Below the pieces are notes generated by a model. That model was not told the origin of the DNA, searched no databases, and saw only the letters and a program-made list of their open reading frames with translations. Both the position numbers and the translations under genes were made by a program. Of a DNA stretch of 48,991 nt, positions 18,763 through 27,366 are shown in pieces; within the stretch, counting starts at the first letter, position 1; each line of letters begins with the position of its first letter. The stretch comes from Bacteroidales bacterium (lineage in GTDB: Bacteria > Bacteroidota > Bacteroidia > Bacteroidales > JAIPAH01): positions 1 to 48,991 of the forward strand of contig JAIPBX010000011.1 in NCBI GenBank assembly GCA_021738485.1, in the 5' to 3' direction.

Positions 18763-19470
18763 ATGATTCAAATGATAATGTTACAAGCTGCTCAGGCTGC
18801 CGCTGATGCGGCTTCCCAGGCGGGCCAGACCGGAGAAGGGGAAGAATTGAAACTGTCTATCTGGGACCTTATATTAAAAGGAGGTTGGATAATGGTCCCG
18901 CTAGCCCTGCTCTCGGTAATTACCGTTTATATCTTTATTGAACGTTTCTTGATCATAAGCAAGGCAACAAAAGAGGATAATAATTTCATGAATAATATCC
19001 GGGATTTTATTCATGAAGGCAAAGTCGATTCGGCAGTAGCTCTGTGCAAAAGCACTAAAGGACCACTGCCCCGGATGATTGAAAAGGGACTCACAAGGCT
19101 TGGGAAACCTTTGAACGATGTTAATGCAGCCATAGAGAACGTAGGGAAACTGGAAGTGTCCAGGCTTGAGAAAAATATTGCCACACTTGCCACTGTGGCT
19201 GGCGCGGCCCCTATGATAGGATTTTTGGGAACGGTGATGGGGATGGTGAAAGCCTTTTACGATATGTCAATGGCCGGAAATAACGTTGACATTGCATTGC
19301 TCTCAACCGGTATCTATCAGGCTATGATCACCACTATCGCAGGTCTCATTGTCGGTATTATAGCTTATATCCTACACAATGTGCTCGTTGCTCGTATCGA
19401 AAAAGTGGTCTTTTTACTCGAGGCCCGGGCAACAGAGTTTATGGATGTTTTACATGAACCCGCCAAATAA
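18763..19470 (+). CDS. exbB: MotA/TolQ/ExbB proton channel family protein
   Basis: 235 residues. A short N-terminal extension rich in Ala and Gln precedes helix 1 ('GGWIMVPLALLSVITVYIFIERFL', about 43-66). Helices 2 and 3 carry the family signature 'LATVAGAAPMIGFLGTVMGMVKAF' (about 140-163) and 'TTIAGLIVGIIAYILHN'. ExbB-type subunits form the inner-membrane pentameric proton channel that powers TonB or related energy transducers. It is followed by exbD 8 bp later and by a tonB-like gene, giving a complete module. Three in-frame ATGs lie at the start (18763, 18772, 18778); the first is used here. TolQ is an alternative name, but the tonB-like third gene favours ExbB. Confidence 0.9.
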   Translation: MIQMIMLQAAQAAADAASQAGQTGEGEELKLSIWDLILKGGWIMVPLALLSVITVYIFIERFLIISKATKEDNNFMNNIRDFIHEGKVDSAVALCKSTKGPLPRMIEKGLTRLGKPLNDVNAAIENVGKLEVSRLEKNIATLATVAGAAPMIGFLGTVMGMVKAFYDMSMAGNNVDIALLSTGIYQAMITTIAGLIVGIIAYILHNVLVARIEKVVFLLEARATEFMDVLHEPAK

Positions 19471-19478
19471 AGAATACT

Positions 19479-19892
19479 ATGGCTATCAGGATAAGAAATA
19501 AAGTAAAATCCGAATTCAGCACGACATCTATGCCCGATTTGGTGTTCCTGTTGCTGATATTTTTTATGCTTACCTCTACATTGGTAAGTCCGAACGCGAT
19601 CAAATTACTGTTGCCCCAAAGCGATAGTAAAACCATGGCGAAACAAACGATAACGGTATATATTAATGATCGCTATGATTATTTTATTGGGGAAAACAAG
19701 ATAGCCCAGAATCAACTGGAGAATAACCTGGCCGATAAACTGGCCCTGCAGAATGAGGGGGTCGTTGTGTTGCGATCGGACAAAAGCGTTCCGATACAGT
19801 ATGTGGTCAATGTGATCGATGCGGTCAATAATATTAATGATAAAAATAATTCGAAACATAAAGTCATTCTGGCTACGAAACCAAAAAAATAG
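19479..19892 (+). CDS. exbD: ExbD/TolR family biopolymer transport protein
   Basis: 137 residues. A basic N-terminus ('MAIRIRNKVKSEF') is followed by 'STTSMPDLVFLLLIFFMLTSTL', the single membrane helix carrying the conserved Asp ('MPDLVF') needed for proton use, and then a small periplasmic domain ending in 'HKVILATKP'. It pairs with ExbB to drive TonB. Bacteroidota often carry two exbD genes per cluster; only one is present here. Spacing to exbB is 8 bp and to the tonB-like gene 9 bp, consistent with one operon. Confidence 0.9.
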   Translation: MAIRIRNKVKSEFSTTSMPDLVFLLLIFFMLTSTLVSPNAIKLLLPQSDSKTMAKQTITVYINDRYDYFIGENKIAQNQLENNLADKLALQNEGVVVLRSDKSVPIQYVVNVIDAVNNINDKNNSKHKVILATKPKK

Positions 19893-19901
19893 AAAGCTCC
19901 T

Positions 19902-20759
19902 TTGAACGCAGATAGAAATAAAATATGGGGAATTGTTGGTACGGTGGTATTTCATGGCCTGCTTCTGGCCCTGTTTCTGATGTTTTTTCTCAAAACGGAA
20001 AAACCTTTACCAGGAGAAGAAGGGGTATTGGTTAATGTGGGCTATATGGAAGAAGGCACCGGCGAGGTTCAGAAGGAGCAGCCCATGCAGGAAAAACAAC
20101 AACCACCTAAACAAAAGCAACCCGAAGAGAAGGTAGAACCGGAACCGGAACAAAAAGAGGATGTGATGACTCAGGAAGCCCAGGAAGCTCCTTCGGTGCC
20201 GAAAGAAAAAGAGAAAAAAGAGGAAAAAGAGAAAGAACCCGAAGAGGAGCAACCGGAGCCTGAAAAGGAGCCGGTGGAAGAAGAACCTGAAAAGAAAACG
20301 GAGGAGGAACCCGAGCCCGAGGAAGAAAAACCTGATGTGAATGAAAAAGCCCTCTATAAAGGAAAATCTGATGCTGAAGAAGGCCAGGATGAGGGAGAAA
20401 CCGGGGAGCCCGGTGATCAGGGTAGTCAGTTAGGCTCGGAAAATGCCGATAATCATGAAGGGGAAGGAGGCATGGGTGAAGGCATATCCTTTAGTCTCAA
20501 GGGGCGGAGCGCAAAACATCTGCCCAAACCTGAATATAATTCCATGGATGAAGGTAAGGTGGTGGTGAGAATCTACGTCGATAAATACGGGAATGTCAAA
20601 AGAGCTGAAGCAGGAGCTCGCGGGACGACGGTTACGGATTTGCGATTGAGAAAGCTGGCTCAAAAAGCCGCTATGCGGGCTAAATTTAGCCAGGACCCGG
20701 AAGCACCGGAAATGCAAAAAGGAACCATTACTTATAATTTTATCAGGATGCAAAATTAG
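19902..20759 (+). CDS. TonB-like energy transducer with acidic Pro/Glu-rich linker
   Basis: 285 residues from a TTG start. The first in-frame ATG falls inside the membrane helix, so TTG is the only start that keeps the anchor. Layout: inner-membrane anchor 'GIVGTVVFHGLLLALFLMFF' (about 9-28); a periplasmic linker of about 100 residues made almost entirely of E, P, K and Q (about 45-150); a Gly-rich hinge; and a C-terminal TonB-type domain ('GKVVVRIYVDKYGNVKRAEAG' to the end). TonB transmits proton-motive force to outer-membrane transporters. The linker is net acidic, unlike the Pro-Lys linker of classical TonB. Its position as third gene after exbB-exbD supports the role. No receptor gene is nearby. 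Confidence 0.82.
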   Translation: MNADRNKIWGIVGTVVFHGLLLALFLMFFLKTEKPLPGEEGVLVNVGYMEEGTGEVQKEQPMQEKQQPPKQKQPEEKVEPEPEQKEDVMTQEAQEAPSVPKEKEKKEEKEKEPEEEQPEPEKEPVEEEPEKKTEEEPEPEEEKPDVNEKALYKGKSDAEEGQDEGETGEPGDQGSQLGSENADNHEGEGGMGEGISFSLKGRSAKHLPKPEYNSMDEGKVVVRIYVDKYGNVKRAEAGARGTTVTDLRLRKLAQKAAMRAKFSQDPEAPEMQKGTITYNFIRMQN

Positions 20760-20872
20760 GGTGCAGCTAGCGTAAAAAATATCTTGTTATCAATGAGTTC
20801 CCTTCCCCCACGCTTTTTTGTTTTTTATAGTACCATAAGTTTTTAGACCTTTGTTCTGCAAAAGGAGAGGAT

Positions 20873-22159
20873 ATGAATTATCAACAGGCTTTGGATTGGA
20901 TGATGAGTAGGCTTCCGATGTTTCAGAGGGTTGGAAGGCCTGCTTTCAAACCGGATCTAAGCAAATCATGGGAGATGATGCGGTTATTGGGTAATCCGCA
21001 GAAGCAATTCAAAACTGTCCACATTGCCGGAACCAATGGAAAAGGCTCCACAGCCCATTATCTGGCCTCCATTTTCATGGAAAGGGGATGGAAGGTGGGA
21101 TTATATACCAGCCCACACCTTAAAGATTTTCGCGAGCGCATTCGGATAAATCAGAGCCTCATCGAAAAAGATTATGTGACCACCTTCACAGAGAAATATC
21201 GTCGTCAATTTGAAGACCTTGGCCTCTCTTTTTTTGAAATGACGGTAGGCTTGGCATTCAGCTATTTTGCCAGGCAAAAGGTTGATATTGCTATCGTGGA
21301 AGTGGGAATGGGCGGCCGTCTTGACTCAACTAATGTAGTTACCCCCGAACTATCTGTCATTACTAATATCGGTCTGGACCATACCTTTTTTCTCGGGGAA
21401 ACACTGCCTGAAATTGCCGCCGAAAAAGCAGGTATCATCAAAAAGCACGTGCCGGTTTTGATAGGTAAAACACAGGAAGAGACGCGGGCTGTTTTTGAAC
21501 AGAAGACAAGGGAAAAAGAAACTCAAACCATATATGCCGACCGGCATTTCAAACTGTCGAAGCCTCATTTTCGCCAAATAGGCGAGTTTTATGATAAAAT
21601 AATGAAAGACGGGGCGGACTATCTTACCGGAATATTTAACCCGCTGGCCGGAGCTTATCAGCAACAGAATATAGTCACGGCAGTTGCAGCGGCTGACAGG
21701 ATGGCCGCTCATTTTCAGATAGATGCTTCCCATATCCGATCAGGAATTAAAAATGTAATTGAAAATACCGGGTTGCAGGGCCGGTGGCAGGTTTTGAATC
21801 GCAAGCCCCTGGTGATTTGCGATACAGCTCATAACAGCGATGGAATCAAAATAGTAGTCCATCAGCTTTTATCGCTGAAAAAAGACCATATTCATTTTGT
21901 TTTGAGCACTGTTAATGACAAAAATCTTACAGAGGTGTTATCCTTACTCCCCGAAAGCGCCACTTACTACTTCTGTAAAGCAGACATTCCGCGAGGGCTG
22001 CCCACCTCGGTATTAGTAAAAGAGGCGGCGAAGGTGGGTTTAAAAGGGGAAGAGTATCCATCGGTTAAAGAGGCTTTTGAGGCAGCTAAAGCTAATGCCG
22101 GGAAGAATGATTTGGTGTTTGCGGGGGGGAGTACCTTTACGGTGGCTGAAATTTTATAA
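20873..22159 (+). CDS. folC: Folylpolyglutamate synthase / dihydrofolate synthase
   Basis: 428 residues, normal for FolC. It makes dihydrofolate from dihydropteroate and glutamate and/or adds further glutamates to folates, in the cytoplasm. Motifs are 'HIAGTNGKGSTAHYLA' (P-loop, about 50-65), 'GLYTSPHLKDFRERI', 'VEVGMGGRLDSTNVV', 'NIGLDHTFFLG', 'IAAEKAGIIKK', 'LQGRWQVL', 'CDTAHNSDGI' and 'FAGGSTFTVAEI'. The gene ends directly against the stop codon of the convergent thiS gene, with no spacer and no visible terminator. Confidence 0.95.
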   Translation: MNYQQALDWMMSRLPMFQRVGRPAFKPDLSKSWEMMRLLGNPQKQFKTVHIAGTNGKGSTAHYLASIFMERGWKVGLYTSPHLKDFRERIRINQSLIEKDYVTTFTEKYRRQFEDLGLSFFEMTVGLAFSYFARQKVDIAIVEVGMGGRLDSTNVVTPELSVITNIGLDHTFFLGETLPEIAAEKAGIIKKHVPVLIGKTQEETRAVFEQKTREKETQTIYADRHFKLSKPHFRQIGEFYDKIMKDGADYLTGIFNPLAGAYQQQNIVTAVAAADRMAAHFQIDASHIRSGIKNVIENTGLQGRWQVLNRKPLVICDTAHNSDGIKIVVHQLLSLKKDHIHFVLSTVNDKNLTEVLSLLPESATYYFCKADIPRGLPTSVLVKEAAKVGLKGEEYPSVKEAFEAAKANAGKNDLVFAGGSTFTVAEIL

Positions 22160-22363
22160 TTATCCACCGCTTACCAACGGATATATGGTAATCCTGTCAC
22201 CTTCCGTCAGCTCAGTTTTGCGGTGGCGCAGCCGGGGTAAATATTCCCCGTTAAGGTACACGACAAAATAATGCGTGTTGTAAGCCCCTTTATCAATAAT
22301 ATCCTGGATAGTTATCTTATCTCCATTGAGCTTTGTTTCTTTCTCATTAATATACACTATCAT
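22160..22363 (-). CDS. thiS: ThiS-family sulfur carrier protein
   Basis: 67 residues with a ubiquitin-like beta-grasp pattern: 'MIVYINEKET', 'TIQDIIDK', 'FVVYLNGEYLPR', 'TELTEGDRITIYPLVSGG'. It ends in Gly-Gly, the residue pair that is adenylated and then thiocarboxylated. It lies 2 bp downstream of a ThiF-family E1 gene, the expected partner. ThiS supplies sulfur for the thiazole of thiamine, but no thiG, thiH, thiC or thiE is in the window, so thiamine synthesis is likely but not proven; other ThiS-like carriers feed cysteine, molybdopterin or tungstopterin pathways. Confidence 0.82.
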   Translation of the reverse strand: MIVYINEKETKLNGDKITIQDIIDKGAYNTHYFVVYLNGEYLPRLRHRKTELTEGDRITIYPLVSGG

Positions 22364-22365
22364 AT

Positions 22366-22950
22366 TTATGAGCTTTTTAGCATTAGTTCGAGCGCTATGT
22401 TAGCTTGCATATTGGCTACAATACCAATGCGCGGTGCCATTAACGGCGCATCTTCAGATACATGAGATTTTAAATCCCCACACATGTACAATGTGTTAGA
22501 CTGGTGTACGTTAATTTCATTGGTATTTCCCCATCCGGCCATTCCTACCCCCGAAATTATTGGTTTCTCAGGTGCATCTTTTTGCAAAGCTTCTATAATT
22601 GTTTGTTTTGATTTAGCATCATCCACAGCTTCAATAACAACATCCGCTGTCTGAAAAAGTTCATAAACATCAGAAGGACATAGCCGTATATCGAAACAAT
22701 AAATATTTGCCGAAGGATTTATATCAAGGATATTCTCTTTGAGCGCATGAATTTTTAGTTTTCCTACCTGGTTTCGGAAGTAACACTGGCGATAAATATC
22801 TTTTAACTGAATAGCATCAAAATCTGCTAAAAAAAATGTTTTTACTCCGGCTCGTGCCAGCGACATGGCACAATGAGAGCCAATCCCCCCACACCCTGCA
22901 ATTCCTACCGATTTATGTTTTAGTATCTCATGAATTTCTTTTTCGGACAT
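22366..22950 (-). CDS. thiF: Short ThiF-family adenylyltransferase (E1-like)
   Basis: 194 residues, resembling the short 'ThiF family 2' subgroup, which is less than the roughly 250 of E. coli ThiF. It has the nucleotide-binding start 'SVGIAGCGGIGSHCAMSLAR' (about 14-33), 'ADFDAIQLKDIYRQCYF' (about 42-58, with the Asp and Arg of the E1 active site) and 'DVVIEAVDDAKSKQTII'. The paired CxxC zinc motifs of longer MoeB/ThiF proteins are not apparent. It should adenylate the C-terminal glycine of the ThiS encoded immediately downstream. The gene pair stands alone, between folC and an aldehyde dehydrogenase whose terminator precedes it. Confidence 0.8.
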   Translation of the reverse strand: MSEKEIHEILKHKSVGIAGCGGIGSHCAMSLARAGVKTFFLADFDAIQLKDIYRQCYFRNQVGKLKIHALKENILDINPSANIYCFDIRLCPSDVYELFQTADVVIEAVDDAKSKQTIIEALQKDAPEKPIISGVGMAGWGNTNEINVHQSNTLYMCGDLKSHVSEDAPLMAPRIGIVANMQANIALELMLKSS

Positions 22951-22978
22951 TTTTTTAAGACTTTTAAAACGGCAATAT

Positions 22979-23012
22979 ACAAAAAAAGAGCTGCTATTTC
23001 GAGCAACTCTTT
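22979..23012 (-). terminator. Rho-independent terminator after the ALDH7 gene
   Basis: Minus-strand hairpin AGAGTTGCT / AGCAGCTCT with a 6-nt loop, followed by seven T residues, about 20 bp after the aldehyde dehydrogenase stop and 30 bp before the thiF start. It separates the two units. Confidence 0.8.
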
Positions 23013-23034
23013 TTAAGATTTCGTATCACTAAAT

Positions 23035-24597
23035 TTAAATATCAAATTCTATGCCTTGTGCGAGCGGCATTTCCTTGCCATAATTGATAGTATTAGTTTG
23101 ACGTCGCATGTAGTTTTTCCATGCATCAGAACCTGATTCGCGTCCGCCACCGGTGTCTTTCTCACCACCAAATGCACCACCGATTTCAGCACCTGATGTT
23201 CCGATGTTAACGTTGGCAATGCCGCAATCGGAACCAACAGCTGAGAGGAATTTCTGGGATTCATGAACATCCTGTGTGAAAACAGCTGACGACAGGCCTT
23301 GTGGCACGTCGTTATGCAATTCAAGCGCTTCGTCGAAATCGCTGTACTTGATAAGGTATAGCAGGGGGGCAAAGGTTTCTTCCTGGACAATCTCATATTT
23401 GTTTTCGACTTCAGCGATGGCTGGAACAACATAGGTACCCACCCCGGCACTGTCTTCCACTTTTTCGCCGCCGAAAATAACTTTGCCTCCTTCTTTTTCT
23501 ACTTGCTTCATAGCATTCTGAAATTCACCTACAGAAGCCGTATCAATCATCGGACCCACAAGGGTGTCTTCATTCAGGGGATGCCCGATTTTCGTGGGCA
23601 ATTGTTTATACGCGCTGACCAGTTTTTCTTTGAACGTATCATACACCTTGTCCGAAACAATCATTCTTCGTGTAGTAGTACATCGCTGGCCTGTTGTTCC
23701 GACAGCACCGAAAATGGTAGCTCTAACGGCCATATCCAGATCAGCATGCTCCGAAACAATAATGGCGTTGTTGCCGCCCAGTTCGAGAATAGTGCGGCCC
23801 AATCGCTTCCCTACTTTTTCAGCTACGCGGCGTCCCAAAGGGGTGGAACCGGTAGCGGAAATTAGCGGCAGGCGCTTGTCTTCCAGCATAACATCGCCGA
23901 TATCTTTGGATTTTCCGGCTATCATATTGATGACGCCCTCAGGCATATCGTTGTCTTTGAGTACTTTTTGCATGATGTTCATTACCGATATGGCACACAT
24001 GGCTACTTTTGAGGAGGGCTTCCAAATTACGGTATCTCCACCGATAAGCGCATTCATAGTATTCCATGCCCATACAGCTACCGGAAAGTTAAAAGCAGTA
24101 ATTATCCCGATAGGTCCCAGGGGGTGATACTGCTCCGAGAGCTTGTGGTTAGGGCGCTCGGAATGGGTATTCATCCCGTAAAGCATGCGGGCCTGCCCTG
24201 TGGCAAAGTCGGCAATATCTATCATTTCCTGTACTTCGCCCAGACCTTCCTGGTAAATTTTACCCATTTCGTATGATACGATAGCTCCCAGGGCCTCTTT
24301 ATTTTCCCTTAAAGCCAGGCCCATCTGCCGGACAATATCACCTCGTTGCGGTGCCGGGACGATACGCCATTTTTTGAAAGCATCCTGGGCTGTCTGCATC
24401 ACCTTCTCATAGTCCTCTTTATCTGCGAGCTTGATAGTGCCAATTGTTTCACCATCAGCGGGCGATACCGATTCTACTTTTTTCCCTCCGGTTTCCAGCC
24501 AATTTTGGCCTGTACATGCTCCGTAAAGTAATTCCTGATCGAGTCCTAGTTTCCTGAACGTTTCTTTAATTGGGTAATCCGTTTTAATTTCTGTCAT
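23035..24597 (-). CDS. ALDH7-family aldehyde dehydrogenase (alpha-aminoadipic semialdehyde dehydrogenase type)
   Basis: 520 residues, antiquitin-like. Such enzymes oxidise alpha-aminoadipic semialdehyde/piperideine-6-carboxylate in lysine breakdown, or related aldehydes, with NAD+. Motifs are 'GIITAFNFPVAVWAWN' (cofactor fold), 'WKPSSKVAM', 'ATGSTPLGRRVA', the general-base Glu in 'LELGGNNAIIV' (about 272), and the catalytic Cys306 in 'GTTGQRCTTTRR'. The family end 'GGAFGGEKDTGGGRESGSDAWKNYMRR' region is recognisable (about 475-501). It lies downstream of a second dehydrogenase gene for glutamate semialdehyde, but a hairpin separates them. Exact substrate is not proven; no lysine aminotransferase is nearby. 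Confidence 0.88.
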   Translation of the reverse strand: MTEIKTDYPIKETFRKLGLDQELLYGACTGQNWLETGGKKVESVSPADGETIGTIKLADKEDYEKVMQTAQDAFKKWRIVPAPQRGDIVRQMGLALRENKEALGAIVSYEMGKIYQEGLGEVQEMIDIADFATGQARMLYGMNTHSERPNHKLSEQYHPLGPIGIITAFNFPVAVWAWNTMNALIGGDTVIWKPSSKVAMCAISVMNIMQKVLKDNDMPEGVINMIAGKSKDIGDVMLEDKRLPLISATGSTPLGRRVAEKVGKRLGRTILELGGNNAIIVSEHADLDMAVRATIFGAVGTTGQRCTTTRRMIVSDKVYDTFKEKLVSAYKQLPTKIGHPLNEDTLVGPMIDTASVGEFQNAMKQVEKEGGKVIFGGEKVEDSAGVGTYVVPAIAEVENKYEIVQEETFAPLLYLIKYSDFDEALELHNDVPQGLSSAVFTQDVHESQKFLSAVGSDCGIANVNIGTSGAEIGGAFGGEKDTGGGRESGSDAWKNYMRRQTNTINYGKEMPLAQGIEFDI

Positions 24598-24642
24598 TTT
24601 TTTCTTGATTTTTTACAGTTTTAAAAGCAAGGTTTGTGATAA

Positions 24643-24690
24643 AATGAATGAACCGACCCCTCTTAATCAATCGAAGGATCGGGTTCATTA
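24643..24690 (-). terminator. Probable terminator after the P5C dehydrogenase gene
   Basis: An inverted repeat (AATGAACC / GGTTCATT plus inner pairs) lies in the 115-bp spacer between pruA and the ALDH7 gene. The minus-strand tail is only moderately T-rich (CATTTTATC), so it may leak and let both genes be read together. Confidence 0.55.
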
Positions 24691-24712
24691 ACACTATTAT
24701 AATATTGCTAAA

Positions 24713-26344
24713 TTATTCATCTCCCATGTATGCATACTTAAAGTCCCTGGGAGGATTCAGGTTTTCTTTTATAGCGCGTTGCGATACCCATCGGGTCAGG
24801 TTCAGCAGGCTACCGGCTTTATCATTGGTTCCTGAGCGTCTTGCTCCGCCAAACGGCTGCTGGCCGACGATAGAACCGGTTGGTTTATCATTGATATAAA
24901 AGTTTCCTGCCGATTGTCGCAGCACATATTCCGCCTCAGTGATTGCATAGCGTTCTTTAGCAAAGATAGAACCTGTTAATGCGTATGGAGAGGTCTCGTC
25001 CAGCAGATGCAGGGTTTCCATATATTTCTCATCATCATACACATAAACCGTTAATACGGGCGCAAAGAGTTCTTCCTCCATGGTAACGTATTTCGGATCG
25101 GAAACACGAATAACCGTGGGCTCTATGAACCATCCCTTCGATTTATCATAATTTCCACCAATGATCACTTCCGCTTCCTTGTCTTTCTTAGCCTGGTCGA
25201 TATAACCGGCTACATTGTCAAAGGAGGCTTCATCGATAACGGCGCCCATGAATTTTTTAAAATCCTGCACATCGCCCATTTCGATTTCATCAATCATACC
25301 TTTCAACTCTTTATAGGTGTCATCCCATAAGGATTTGGGAACATAGGCTCTTGACACGGCCGAGCATTTTTGTCCCTGATATTCGTAGGCTCCTCTGACC
25401 ATGGCCGTAGCAATTTCTCTCGGGTTAGCCGACGGATGAGCCATAATAAAGTCTTTACCTCCTGTTTCTCCCACTATACGGGGATATTGATTGTATTTTG
25501 ATAGGTTATTGCCTACAGATTGCCACAGGTAATCAAACGTAGCTTTGGATCCGGTAAAATGCAGGCCTCCGAAATATTCGCTTTCAAGAGTGGTTTTTCC
25601 GATTACCGAACCCTTGCCGGGTATAAAGTTAATAACCCCGTCGGGCATGCCTGCTTCTTTATAAACCTGCATCAGGTAATAATTAGAAAGCAGGGCAGTA
25701 GTAGCCGGTTTCCATAGTGAAACATTACCCATCAACGCCGGTGCTGTTGGCAGATTGGAGGCTATGGCCGTAAAGTTAAACGGCGTAACGGCCAGAATGA
25801 AGCCTTCTAAGGGCCGATACTCCGTGCGGTTGATCACTCCTTCAACAGACAGCGGTTGATCACCGTAGATTTTTTGCATAAAGTAGGAGTTAAACCGATG
25901 AAAATCCGATGCTTCACATACGGCCTCGATCTCTGCCTGATGAGGGGTTTTGCTTTGCCCCAGCATCGTCGAAGCATTGATCAAGTAGCGGTATTTGGTG
26001 CTGATGAGTTCGGCAATCTTCATAGCAATGGAAGCGCGCTCGACCCATGGGGTTTTTTCCCATTCTTTTTTGGCTTCCAGTGCTGCATCAATGGCCATCT
26101 TAATTTCTTTTTCCCCGGCTTTATGATACGTGGCAAGCACATGCTGGTGATCGTGGGGCATAACAAATTTGCCGGTGTCACCTGTTTTCACCTCTTTACC
26201 ACCTATAATCAAGGGGATTTCTACCTCCTGAGAGCTTTGTCTTTTCAATTCTTTTTTGAGCTCTTCCCGCTCCTTAGTCCCTGGTGCGTAAGATAACGGC
26301 ATCTCGTTCGATGGCCGCTCAAATGTAAATAATGCGTTATTCAT
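24713..26344 (-). CDS. pruA: L-glutamate gamma-semialdehyde (P5C) dehydrogenase
   Basis: 543 residues from the ATG at 26344; a TTG three codons earlier is in frame but less likely. It oxidises P5C/glutamate semialdehyde to glutamate with NAD+, the second step of proline catabolism. It is a single-function enzyme of the eukaryote-like type, without a proline dehydrogenase domain. Motifs are 'AVTPFNFTAIASNLPTAPAL', 'WKPATTALLSNY', 'HFTGSKATFDYLW', the Glu in 'VGETGGKDFI', the catalytic Cys327 in 'YQGQKCSAVSR', 'PVLTVYVYDD' and the C-terminal 'QPFGGARRSGTNDKAGS'. A minus-strand TAACTTTG box at 26389-26396 is a possible promoter element. putA-type proline dehydrogenase is not in the window. Confidence 0.93.
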   Translation of the reverse strand: MNNALFTFERPSNEMPLSYAPGTKEREELKKELKRQSSQEVEIPLIIGGKEVKTGDTGKFVMPHDHQHVLATYHKAGEKEIKMAIDAALEAKKEWEKTPWVERASIAMKIAELISTKYRYLINASTMLGQSKTPHQAEIEAVCEASDFHRFNSYFMQKIYGDQPLSVEGVINRTEYRPLEGFILAVTPFNFTAIASNLPTAPALMGNVSLWKPATTALLSNYYLMQVYKEAGMPDGVINFIPGKGSVIGKTTLESEYFGGLHFTGSKATFDYLWQSVGNNLSKYNQYPRIVGETGGKDFIMAHPSANPREIATAMVRGAYEYQGQKCSAVSRAYVPKSLWDDTYKELKGMIDEIEMGDVQDFKKFMGAVIDEASFDNVAGYIDQAKKDKEAEVIIGGNYDKSKGWFIEPTVIRVSDPKYVTMEEELFAPVLTVYVYDDEKYMETLHLLDETSPYALTGSIFAKERYAITEAEYVLRQSAGNFYINDKPTGSIVGQQPFGGARRSGTNDKAGSLLNLTRWVSQRAIKENLNPPRDFKYAYMGDE

Positions 26345-26388
26345 AGCGAACAATTTTTTTGTTTTATTTTGGATGTCCCAAAGTTACA

Positions 26389-26396
26389 ATAATTGA
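26389..26396 (-). promoter_or_regulatory. Possible -7 box before pruA
   Basis: Minus-strand TAACTTTG matches TAnnTTTG and lies about 45 bp before the pruA ATG. A clear -33 TTG is not seen, so the call is weak. Confidence 0.3.
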
Positions 26397-26498
26397 TATA
26401 TTTTTAAAAGGACGAACAGTTGTTTCATTGATAATTTGGAATGAATCGAAAACGTTAGTAAATTGAGCTTTTGAACGATAACTAAAAAAATCACAGTC

Positions 26499-27257
26499 AT
26501 GAAAAATGTTTTTATAATTACAGGAGCTTCCCGGGGTATAGGAGCTGCTATCGCCGATGAATTGATTGACCCCGCCAATCATTTGATTTGTAGTTCGCGA
26601 ACAAAAAATAAATCACTGGTAGAAAAAGCAGAGCAAAAGGGATGCACCATTGACTATTATGAATTGGATTTTGCTGATAGCTCTCTGGTGACCACCCAAT
26701 TTTCAGGGATATTCCGTACAATCGATTGGGAAAATGCCAAAAGTGTATCCCTGATTAATAATGCGGGAATGTTAGAGCCCGTAGCAAGAGCTGAAGATAG
26801 CGATCCTTGGGCCATGGTTGATCATATTACAGTGAATCTGACGAGTCTTATGCTGATATCTTCCGGATTTATTCATGCAGGCAAATCTCATAAAGTGCCG
26901 AAAACCATTCTTAATATTTCATCCGGAGCAGCCTATAACCCATACCGGGGTTGGTCAAGCTATTGCACCTCTAAAGCCGGGGCCCTGATGTTTTCACGTG
27001 TGTTGGCCGAAGAACAGAAAGAGGCGGAGAATCCGGTCAAGGTGATTTCTTTAGCCCCCGGAGTGGTGGAAACATCCATGCAAGAAACAATACGCAGTAA
27101 ATCCGCTGAGGAATTTCCCAATATCGATAAGTTTATATCGCTCAAGAAGGAAAATAAACTGTATGACCCTGCTTTTGTAGCCCGCAAAATCAGAGAGGAG
27201 ATAATTTACAATGACAGGATTAGACAAGGTGATGAAATTGATATAAGGACGTTGTAA
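26499..27257 (+). CDS. Short-chain dehydrogenase/reductase (sepiapterin/benzil reductase-like)
   Basis: 252 residues of classical SDR fold. NAD(P) loop 'IITGASRGIGAAIADEL' (6-22), 'NNAGMLEPVARAE' (about 87), Ser in 'ILNISSGAAYNPYRG', and catalytic Tyr155-Lys159 in 'YCTSKAG'. 'SLAPGVVETSMQETIRS' follows. The overall pattern resembles sepiapterin reductase and YueD-type benzil reductases, so a carbonyl substrate and NADPH are likely, but the natural substrate cannot be read from sequence. It is divergent from pruA, with a 154-bp shared upstream region. Confidence 0.88.
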   Translation: MKNVFIITGASRGIGAAIADELIDPANHLICSSRTKNKSLVEKAEQKGCTIDYYELDFADSSLVTTQFSGIFRTIDWENAKSVSLINNAGMLEPVARAEDSDPWAMVDHITVNLTSLMLISSGFIHAGKSHKVPKTILNISSGAAYNPYRGWSSYCTSKAGALMFSRVLAEEQKEAENPVKVISLAPGVVETSMQETIRSKSAEEFPNIDKFISLKKENKLYDPAFVARKIREEIIYNDRIRQGDEIDIRTL

Positions 27258-27366
27258 AAACAGTGGACAGCAGGTTTTGACGTTTTTTGTTTCTGATTTT
27301 CCGAAAAGAAAGTCGTAGTAAACCGAGGTTTTTTAGTGTTGTTATTTTTATAAAAAAATTAGATTT

